From positions 1 through 5,401 of the forward strand of contig CAUEYG010000148.1 in NCBI GenBank assembly GCA_959021945.1: a stretch of 5,401 nt of DNA. Reading direction: 5' to 3'. A program made the position numbers and the translations under genes. The notes beneath the pieces were generated by a model. The model was not told the DNA's origin, made no database searches, and saw only the letters and a list, made by a program, of their open reading frames with translations. Positions within the stretch are counted from its first letter, which is position 1, and each line of letters begins with the position of its first letter. This document shows, one piece after another, positions 1 through 4,409 of this stretch. This DNA is from an uncultured Eubacteriales bacterium (GTDB lineage: Bacteria > Bacillota > Clostridia > Peptostreptococcales > Anaerovoracaceae).

Positions 1-91
1 CCCCCGGAGAGTCCTTGTATTTGGCAATGATCTGGCTGAGCTGTGATGCTAACTCCTTGGCATCAGGGCAGCCGGCACAATGCTGTGTCAT
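1..91 (-). CDS. Partial NuoE/HydC-like [2Fe-2S] subunit, N-terminus only
   Basis: Only the first 30 codons lie in the window; the gene runs off the left edge. The readable protein starts MTQHCAGCPDAKELASQL and ends IIAKYKDSPG. An amphipathic helix followed by 'IIxKYKxxPG' resembles the N-terminus of the NuoE/HydC/HndA family, thioredoxin-like [2Fe-2S] proteins of NADH dehydrogenases, electron-bifurcating hydrogenases and NAD-dependent formate dehydrogenases, where this stretch usually leads into 'ALIPVLQ'. The four cluster-binding cysteines of that family lie further on and cannot be checked. Cys5 and Cys8 form a CxxC near the start, which is not the family's cluster motif. The ATG at 91 is chosen because AAAGGAG (101-107 on this strand) sits 9 bases upstream. 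The region before it carries a promoter with dyad symmetry, so it is probably transcribed separately from feoAB upstream. The family call rests on a short match and could be wrong. Confidence 0.5.
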   Translation of the reverse strand, partial: MTQHCAGCPDAKELASQLSQIIAKYKDSPG

Positions 92-100
92 GATAATGTA

Positions 101-107
101 CTCCTTT
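101..107 (-). promoter_or_regulatory. Ribosome binding site of the partial NuoE-like gene
   Basis: On the minus strand this reads AAAGGAG, 9 bases before the ATG at 91. It fixes the start codon of a gene whose body lies outside the window. Confidence 0.75.
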
Positions 108-195
108 CACATCATAAATAAAACAAAAACTACCAATTATTACTGCATCTAAGAGTATTCTAAAGATTGCAGAAATCGTATTGGTCTTAAGAAAT

Positions 196-223
196 AGTAT
201 CATAATTGATACGGATGTGTCAA
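196..223 (-). promoter_or_regulatory. Predicted sigma-A promoter for the NuoE-like gene
   Basis: On the minus strand a perfect -35 box TTGACA (218-223) is followed after 16 bases by GATACT (196-201), a 4/6 match to TATAAT. Transcription would start near 189, leaving a leader of about 100 bases before the ATG at 91. A TAGAAT box at 157-162 is a possible second -10, but no good -35 stands in front of it. The promoter is overlapped by two inverted repeats, listed separately. Confidence 0.5.
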
Positions 224-226
224 TTA
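197..226. repeat. Two overlapping inverted repeats, possible operator
   Basis: The first dyad is GTATCA-TAAT-TGATAC (197-212), with perfect 6-base arms. The second is TAATTGA-N10-TCAATTA (203-226), with perfect 7-base arms. They share the TAATTGA segment. The first covers the -10 box and spacer of the predicted promoter, and the right arm of the second covers the -35 box. This is the layout of a repressor operator, or of two alternative binding sites. I do not recognise the motif as a Fur, Rex, DtxR or FNR site; the arms point the opposite way to, or are spaced differently from, the FNR TTGAT-N4-ATCAA box. The regulator is unknown. Confidence 0.4.
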
Positions 227-264
227 GGAGAACCGAATTTTAGGAAAAGATGTAGAATTCTGAC

Positions 265-2280
265 TTATAAAAAAAGACCTCCAATATGAAAGAAAGAGAA
301 GGAAACCAGCCATGCTGTAGTGCATTGAAAGAACACAGCTCTTAACGCATATATCCATCCTCCCATTTCTCTGCGTATTGAAACGAGGGTGGCAATGCAG
401 GGAATATAAAGGAGACAAAAAACAAGAAAGGAAAAGGCTGATAAAGGTGTAAAAATGCTGTTCAGCATAACGGATAGCGAAGCGCCTTTCGCTGATTCTG
501 TTAAAATGGCAAGGGTGCTGACAATGGCCTCTTTTGCAGATATGCCAGTAAGGAGTGCAGTGACGGCACGCCAGTCTCCGAATCCAAGGGGTGCAAAAAC
601 TGGGGCTGCTGCTTTTCCAATGGCAGCAAGAAGGCTGTTTTCGCTGTGGGCTGCCATCTGAAAGCTGGTATCAAAGGTTTGAAGAAACCAAATAAGAATA
701 GAGGCAGCAAAAATAACAGTAAAGGCTTTTTTTATAAATCCCTTGCTGTTTTCCCACATGCGGAGCAGGACGTTTTTCATTGCAGGTACTCGATAGGGCG
801 GCAGCACCAGAATCAGAGGGTCAGGGTTTCCCTGAAAGGTTGTTTTTCTTAAGATGAACGCCCAGGCAACGGCAGTCAGGATTCCTGCAGCGTATAGACT
901 GATCATAATCAGGGCCTTGTGCTCTGAAAAGAAAGCAGCAGTAAACATGGCATAAATAGGTAGCTTTGCACTACATGACATAAAAGGAATCAGGGCAATG
1001 GTCAGGTGACGGTCTCTCTTTCCCGGCAGAGATCGGGTGGACATAATGGCAGGAACAGAGCAGCCAAATCCGATGAGTAAGGGGACCAGCGACCTGCCGG
1101 AAAGGCCTAGCTTTTGCAGCAGTTTGTCCATAACAAAGGCGACCCGGGGTATATAACCACTGTCTTCCAGTATGGTTAAAAAGAAAAAAAGAACTGCGAT
1201 AATGGGCAGGAAGGAAAGGACGCTTCCGATTCCGGCGCAAACCCCATCAATAACCAGAGCGTGGAAAGCAGGGTTAACTCCGGCAGCCAGCAGTTTATAA
1301 CTGATCCAGTCAACAAGGCGGCTGATTCCGGCGGCTAGCCAAGAGCTCATCCAACCTCCCAGAGAGTTGAAGGTCAGATAGAATACGAGCAGCATAATGG
1401 CAAGAAAAATAGGGATTGCAAGGAATCTATGTGTCAGGAGTTTGTCTATCTTTTGCGACCGAAGCTGCTCCTTTGTGCAGTATAAAGCGGACTCTGCAAC
1501 ATCTGTATATAGCTGATGCAGATAGGCGTAGCGCATTTTAGCGATGGACAATTGCCCATCCTCTTTCACATGCAGCGTCATATCTTCCAAAAGATCAGAG
1601 ATAATGGCTTTTTTTGCATCTGGCAGGCAGAGAGCCTCTAAAATCATTTTATCGCCCTCCATTATTTTTGTGCAGCAAAATCCAAGGGGAAGCTTGCTTT
1701 TTTTGGCTTCTTCTGCAATGAGGCCGCTGATCGTGTGCCGGGCAGTGCGGGCATAACCGGTGCAGAAATTTTCCGGATGGGCAATAGCACCATCCTTGGC
1801 AAGGGCTGCCGCCTGCTTGAGTAAGCGGTCGAGTCCCTGGTGTTTCCCGGCTGAAATAGGCAGCACTGGAATCCCCAGTCTTTGTGAAAGCTCCTTTATA
1901 TTAATCCTTAGATGATTGTTTTCTGCTTCATCCATCATGTTCAAGGCCAGTACCAGGGGGATGTCCAGCTCAGATAGCTGCAATGTCAGATAAAGCTGGC
2001 GTTCAAAACTGGTGACATCCACTACATTAATAATGGCGTCAGGTTTGCCGTGCAGGAGAAAATCCTGGACAGCCCTGTCTTCAACGGAATAGGAAGAAAG
2101 GGAATAAGCCCCTGGAAGCTGAATCAGATTGATTTGTTTCATCTGTTTTGCAGCGCCTTCTTTTGTTTTGTTTTCAGGTGTTGTAAAGTATCCAGTATGT
2201 GTGCGTCCTCCTGTCAGTTGGTTGAATAAGGTTGTAAGACCTGCCTCTGGGTTTCCTATTAATGCAATATGAACCGTCAT
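265..2280 (-). CDS. feoB: Ferrous iron transporter FeoB with degenerate G domain
   Basis: FeoB is the inner-membrane Fe(II) permease, with a cytosolic N-terminal GTPase domain, a helical linker and a membrane domain. This 671-residue protein is within the usual length range. The membrane half (about 281-671) is strongly conserved: 'ILEDSGYIPRVAF' (370-382), 'GFGCSVPAIM' with Cys407, 'MSCSAKLP' with Cys436, 'GFGDWRA', 'SAKEAIVSTL' and 'YIPCIA' with Cys628. The G domain (1-160) is abnormal. G1 reads GNPEAGLTT, so the P-loop lysine is Leu15. The usual NWPGVTVE switch I segment is replaced by YFTTPENK (31-38), losing the G2 threonine. G3 reads QLPG (54-57) instead of DLPG. G4 NMMD (114-117) and G5 SAG (143-145) are kept. 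The frame is intact, so this is not an obvious pseudogene. The start is supported by GGAGGTG (2286-2292 on this strand) and by the ATGA overlap with feoA. It could be a paralog with altered nucleotide dependence or metal specificity. Confidence 0.93.
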   Translation of the reverse strand: MTVHIALIGNPEAGLTTLFNQLTGGRTHTGYFTTPENKTKEGAAKQMKQINLIQLPGAYSLSSYSVEDRAVQDFLLHGKPDAIINVVDVTSFERQLYLTLQLSELDIPLVLALNMMDEAENNHLRINIKELSQRLGIPVLPISAGKHQGLDRLLKQAAALAKDGAIAHPENFCTGYARTARHTISGLIAEEAKKSKLPLGFCCTKIMEGDKMILEALCLPDAKKAIISDLLEDMTLHVKEDGQLSIAKMRYAYLHQLYTDVAESALYCTKEQLRSQKIDKLLTHRFLAIPIFLAIMLLVFYLTFNSLGGWMSSWLAAGISRLVDWISYKLLAAGVNPAFHALVIDGVCAGIGSVLSFLPIIAVLFFFLTILEDSGYIPRVAFVMDKLLQKLGLSGRSLVPLLIGFGCSVPAIMSTRSLPGKRDRHLTIALIPFMSCSAKLPIYAMFTAAFFSEHKALIMISLYAAGILTAVAWAFILRKTTFQGNPDPLILVLPPYRVPAMKNVLLRMWENSKGFIKKAFTVIFAASILIWFLQTFDTSFQMAAHSENSLLAAIGKAAAPVFAPLGFGDWRAVTALLTGISAKEAIVSTLAILTESAKGASLSVMLNSIFTPLSAFSFLVFCLLYIPCIATLVSIRREMGGWIYALRAVFFQCTTAWLVSFSFFHIGGLFL

Positions 2281-2507
2281 AGTTTCACCTCCGTAATCAC
2301 TACATGGCGTGCTTCTTCCAGGCGCAGGATTAGAGCATAGCCTCTTAGATATAATTGAACCGGGCCGCCAAAGGGCGCTGCTTTTCCCATAAAAACAAGA
2401 GTTCCGGGAGTAAGTCCCAGATCCAGCAGCCTTTTTCTCAGAGGGGCAGGCGCATCAATGGCGTGAATGCGTCCTTTTGTTCCTGGTTTGAGCTTGTCTA
2501 ATGTCAT
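2277..2507 (-). CDS. feoA: Ferrous iron transport accessory protein FeoA
   Basis: FeoA is a small cytosolic SH3-like protein that works with FeoB in Fe(II) uptake, probably by modulating or assembling the transporter. The 76-residue product shows the expected pattern: 'LDKLKPGTKGRI' at the N-terminus, 'LRKRLLDLGLTPGT' in the middle (the family's RRLLDLGLTPG signature) and 'LYLRGYALILRLEEA' near the C-terminus, where the family has RG..i.LR..eA. Length is typical. I chose the ATG at 2507 rather than the in-frame TTG at 2516, because AAAAGGAA (2517-2524) is well spaced for the ATG and would touch the TTG. The stop codon overlaps the feoB start as ATGA, so the genes are almost certainly translationally coupled. 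FeoA here looks normal, unlike its partner's G domain. No feoC-like gene is visible. Confidence 0.93.
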   Translation of the reverse strand: MTLDKLKPGTKGRIHAIDAPAPLRKRLLDLGLTPGTLVFMGKAAPFGGPVQLYLRGYALILRLEEARHVVITEVKL

Positions 2508-2516
2508 GTAAATCAA

Positions 2517-2524
2517 TTCCTTTT
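2517..2524 (-). promoter_or_regulatory. Ribosome binding site of feoA
   Basis: The minus strand reads AAAAGGAA about 9 bases before the ATG at 2507. It directly abuts the alternative TTG codon at 2516 and so rules that start out. Confidence 0.65.
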
Positions 2525-2542
2525 CGTGGGTATTGTTGTTTC

Positions 2543-2588
2543 AGTTTATGCAGGCATTGGGGTGAATATGAATAGGAAATATATTGTA
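2543..2588 (-). promoter_or_regulatory. feoA: Candidate feoAB promoter boxes, weak
   Basis: Two minus-strand options are visible. One is TTCATA (2567-2572) with TAAACT (2543-2548) at 18-base spacing, each a 4/6 match to consensus. The other is a good -10 TACAAT (2583-2588) with no recognisable -35. Neither is strong, which would fit a promoter under metal-dependent control. I do not find a clear Fur or DtxR-family box. Confidence 0.25.
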
Positions 2589-2599
2589 TACCTATATAT
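2579..2599. repeat. A/T-rich dyad between the divergent genes
   Basis: ATATAT-N9-ATATAT is centred almost exactly on the palindrome GTATAC (2586-2591). It overlaps the candidate feoA -10 box TACAAT and lies about 30 bases upstream of the -10 of the divergent thioesterase gene. It could be an operator shared by both genes, but the sequence is of low complexity and could arise by chance. Confidence 0.22.
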
Positions 2600-2627
2600 A
2601 TGTGCTTTCTTTTTTGTCTGAATCCAT

Positions 2628-2633
2628 TATAAT
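2628..2633 (+). promoter_or_regulatory. -10 box of the thioesterase-like gene
   Basis: A perfect TATAAT lies 34 bases before the ATG at 2668. The matching -35 position near 2606-2611 reads TTTCTT, a poor match, so the promoter may be weak or activator-dependent. A transcript starting near 2640 would exclude the upstream in-frame ATG codons at 2584 and 2632. Confidence 0.5.
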
Positions 2634-2651
2634 GGACACATTAAGAATTTC

Positions 2652-2657
2652 AGGAGG
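2652..2657 (+). promoter_or_regulatory. Ribosome binding site of the thioesterase-like gene
   Basis: AGGAGG stands 10 bases before the ATG at 2668, slightly longer than ideal. It lies downstream of the in-frame ATGs at 2584 and 2632, and neither of those has a comparable site, so 2668 is the start. Confidence 0.75.
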
Positions 2658-2667
2658 ATATAGGAGT

Positions 2668-3090
2668 ATGAAAGAATATAGAATCTCACATTTGGTCAAG
2701 TCAGAGGACTTAAATCACCATGGAACTCTCTTTGCAGGAAGAACTGCTGAGTGGTTGGTAGAAGCGGCTTTTATTGCAGCCGCAGCTACTCATGGACGGC
2801 CCCAGGATATTTTGTGTGTCAACGTTCATGGCTTTACCTTTAAAAAACCTGTTCAAAAGGGAGACATTCTGACCATACACAGCCGGATTGTTAAGGCGGG
2901 AAATACCAGCCTGATGGTTCATGTAAAAGCCTTGTGTGAAATTGACGCAGGGCAAAACGTAGAAGGCTTTGTTACTTTTGTATGTGTGGAGCCGGATACA
3001 AAGAAAAAACGCCAGCACGGAATTGTGCTGGATGAGGCGGAAAACGAAGAAGAGACTCTTTTAAGAGAAAAGGCGCTGACAGTATCTTAA
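2668..3090 (+). CDS. Hotdog-fold acyl-CoA thioesterase-like protein
   Basis: The 140-residue product matches the single-hotdog-domain acyl-CoA hydrolase family (YciA/BFIT-like), cytosolic enzymes that hydrolyse acyl-CoA to free acid and CoA. The signature is 'LNHHGTLFAGRTAEW' (15-29) at the start of the central hotdog helix, followed by 'EAAFIAAA', and later 'FKKPVQKGDILTIHSRIVKAGNTSLMV', the family's P-x-GD...V...G.TS pattern. Two deviations are visible. The FGG of typical members is FAG (22-24), and the position of the general-base Asp (as in YciA, M-D-x) is Val31, with Glu32 next to it. Activity may therefore depend on another residue, or the protein may bind acyl-CoA without cleaving it. 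The C-terminal tail (from about 112) is highly charged. The start follows the AGGAGG at 2652 and the TATAAT at 2628. It is a monocistronic unit, divergent from feoAB and closed by a terminator at 3111-3157. The acyl substrate cannot be deduced. Confidence 0.82.
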   Translation: MKEYRISHLVKSEDLNHHGTLFAGRTAEWLVEAAFIAAAATHGRPQDILCVNVHGFTFKKPVQKGDILTIHSRIVKAGNTSLMVHVKALCEIDAGQNVEGFVTFVCVEPDTKKKRQHGIVLDEAENEEETLLREKALTVS

Positions 3091-3095
3091 TAAGC

Positions 3096-3160
3096 CCGCA
3101 AAAACCTGAGAAAAAACTGCCGGTCTGGCAATTGCTGCCAAGCCGGTAGTTTTTTTGCGG
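3096..3160 (+). repeat. Outer inverted repeat enclosing the terminator
   Basis: CCGCAAAAA (3096-3104) is the exact reverse complement of TTTTTGCGG (3152-3160). It encloses the terminator hairpin and would pair with most of its T-tract. This could extend the stem, or compete with release of the U-tract. It may equally be a by-product of the A- and T-runs plus a CCGC/GCGG pair. Confidence 0.45.
3111..3157 (+). terminator. Rho-independent terminator after the thioesterase gene
   Basis: The stem pairs ACTGCCGG (3116-3123) with CCGGTAGT (3143-3150) through one G-T wobble, then continues as TGGCA (3126-3130) with TGCCA (3136-3140) around the loop ATTGC. A T-run follows (3150-3156) and a matching A-run precedes it (3111-3116), so the hairpin could terminate in both directions. 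It begins about 20 bases after the stop codon at 3090 and separates this unit from the radical SAM promoter. Confidence 0.9.
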
Positions 3161-3196
3161 TTTAATAGATAAAAAAATTTCCTTCTTTTAGTGAAC

Positions 3197-3225
3197 TTGA
3201 CCTACCGCTGAAAGCTCCATATAAT
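3197..3225 (+). promoter_or_regulatory. Strong sigma-A promoter for the radical SAM gene
   Basis: TTGACC (3197-3202, 5/6) and TATAAT (3220-3225, 6/6) are separated by the optimal 17 bases. Transcription should start near 3232, giving a short leader of about 24 bases that carries AAAGGAAG. It probably drives both the radical SAM gene and the downstream activator. No operator-like dyad is apparent, so expression may be constitutive. Confidence 0.82.
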
Positions 3226-3255
3226 AAAAGAAAAAGAGTAAGAAAGGAAGCTATT

Positions 3256-4395
3256 ATGGAATTATATCGCATGGGGCCGATCCGTCCTCCAAGTGAAGCT
3301 CAGAGCCTTCTCTTGCAAGTGACGCAGGGCTGTACCTGGAATAAATGTAAGTTTTGTAACCTTTACAGACATACAAAATTTCGCGCCTTTACAATTGACA
3401 GTATTAAAGAGGACATTGACCGAATGGCTGCATACGCGGAAAGGGCGTTAAAGCATAAACAGGCTGATGGAAGCTGGGACCTTGATGGGATAAACAGAGA
3501 GCTGGGATTGATGTCTTCGGAGGAGCAGCATTGCTATTATGTGGTGGCTGTATGGCTGGTGAACGGAGGAAAACAGGTATTCCTACAGGATGGAAATACC
3601 CTTGCACTCAGCGGAGGCAGACTGACAGAAGTGCTGCAGTACCTCAAAAGTGTATTTCCACATATTGAGAGAATTACTTCCTACGGAAGAGCGGAGAACT
3701 TATCAAAAGTCAGTGCATCGGAGTTTGCTGAGCTGAAAGCGTCAGGCCTGGACAGAATCCATTCCGGCTATGAATCAGGATCAGATGAAGTTTTGAAACT
3801 GGTAAACAAAGGCGTTACATCAGAGCAGCAAATTCAGGCAGGTCAAAATATTAAGGCAGGGGGAATAGAGCTGTCTGTCTACTTTATGCCGGGTCTGGGC
3901 GGAAAAGCTTTGTCCCGGGAAAATGCCCGGGGCATGGCTGATGTGGTGAGCCAGGCAAATCCGGACTTTGTACGGATACGAACAGCCTGCATTAAGCCGG
4001 AAACAGAATTGTATCACGATTTTAAAAAACAAGGAATCGCTCTGTGCAGTGAAGATGAAAAAGTATTGGAGATCAGAACTTTAATTACGGAAATAACAGG
4101 TGCAGACACGCGAATTGTCAGCGACCATATTGTTAACCTTTTGCAGGGCGTTAAAGGCAGTGTACAAAAGGATAAGGAAAAAATGCTAGCAGTCATTGAT
4201 GAATATTTAGGCTTGCCGGAGCGGGAACGAAAACTTTTTCAGATTGCCAGAAGGTTGGGATATGTAACGAGTCTGAAAGAACGAAACAGGCAGACCAACG
4301 AAAATATGGAGCGCTTTTGCCGAATCGTAGATCAAATTCCGGATGAGTCTCAGTGGAATGAAAAAATGAATGCTCTGGCAGGGCAGTATATCTGA
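3256..4395 (+). CDS. Radical SAM protein of unknown function
   Basis: This 379-residue protein is a radical SAM enzyme, which uses a [4Fe-4S] cluster to cleave S-adenosylmethionine reductively. The cluster motif is C26-x4-C31-x2-C34 in 'VTQGCTWNKCKFCNLY', the spacing seen in the large uncharacterised clostridial family carrying GCSxNxCTFC. Other supporting segments are 'VFLQDGNTLAL' (108-118), resembling the family's vFLxDGnaL strand, 'RITSYGRAENL', 'HSGYESGSDEVLKLVNKGV' (from 169; usually H-I-G-L-E-S-G) and 'YFMPGLGG'. Between the cluster motif and VFLQDGN lie about 74 residues, which seems longer than usual for the family and includes a hydrophilic stretch 'KQADGSWDLDG'. No SPASM, B12-binding or TRAM domain is visible; the C-terminal 90 residues are helical and charged. 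The start is fixed by AAAGGAA (3243-3249), 6-7 bases before the ATG. The gene has its own strong promoter and is followed 14 bases later by a sigma-54 activator. The substrate is unknown. Confidence 0.88.
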   Translation: MELYRMGPIRPPSEAQSLLLQVTQGCTWNKCKFCNLYRHTKFRAFTIDSIKEDIDRMAAYAERALKHKQADGSWDLDGINRELGLMSSEEQHCYYVVAVWLVNGGKQVFLQDGNTLALSGGRLTEVLQYLKSVFPHIERITSYGRAENLSKVSASEFAELKASGLDRIHSGYESGSDEVLKLVNKGVTSEQQIQAGQNIKAGGIELSVYFMPGLGGKALSRENARGMADVVSQANPDFVRIRTACIKPETELYHDFKKQGIALCSEDEKVLEIRTLITEITGADTRIVSDHIVNLLQGVKGSVQKDKEKMLAVIDEYLGLPERERKLFQIARRLGYVTSLKERNRQTNENMERFCRIVDQIPDESQWNEKMNALAGQYI

Positions 4396-4398
4396 GTC

Positions 4399-4405
4399 GG
4401 GAGGG
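4399..4405 (+). promoter_or_regulatory. Ribosome binding site of the sigma-54 activator
   Basis: GGGAGGG lies 4-5 bases before the ATG at 4410, in the 14-base gap after the radical SAM stop codon. It supports translation of the activator from a shared transcript. Confidence 0.65.
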
Positions 4406-4409
4406 AACT

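Larger units (their letters stand above)
92..264. other. Intergenic region between feoB and the NuoE-like gene
   Basis: This 173-base A/T-rich stretch holds the ribosome binding site, promoter and dyads described separately. I see no additional coding region. There is no convincing hairpin-plus-T-tract terminator after the feoB stop codon. A T-run occurs within the last feoB codons but no stable stem precedes it, so feoAB transcripts may read into the NuoE-like gene. Confidence 0.5.

Noticed and set aside
252..280. T-rich end of feoB (minus strand) as a rho-independent terminator.
   Set aside because: The T-run lies within the last codons and no stable GC-rich stem precedes it; AGAATTCT nearby is only an 8-base palindrome.
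455..1756. Several 68-90 codon open frames on either strand within feoB (for example 455-661, 646-852, 971-1240 and 1544-1756).
   Set aside because: All overlap the conserved feoB frame and show no domain or convincing ribosome binding site; they are shadows of the real gene.
265..2280. feoB as a pseudogene because its G motifs are degenerate.
   Set aside because: There is no stop or frameshift, it keeps a strong ribosome binding site coupled to feoA, and the membrane-domain motifs are conserved, which argues for a functional protein.
2508..2516. TTG start at 2516 for feoA.
   Set aside because: The ribosome binding site abuts it; the ATG at 2507 has proper spacing and gives the typical FeoA N-terminus.
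2584..2667. A 28-codon N-terminal extension of the thioesterase-like gene starting at ATG 2584 or 2632.
   Set aside because: The TATAAT box at 2628-2633 and AGGAGG at 2652-2657 lie inside the extension, neither upstream ATG has a ribosome binding site, and the extra residues do not resemble the family.
3126..3140. TGGCAATTGCTGCC as a possible sigma-54 -24/-12 promoter.
   Set aside because: The spacing between GG and GC is too short for the required GG-N10-GC, and the bases form the upper stem of the terminator hairpin.
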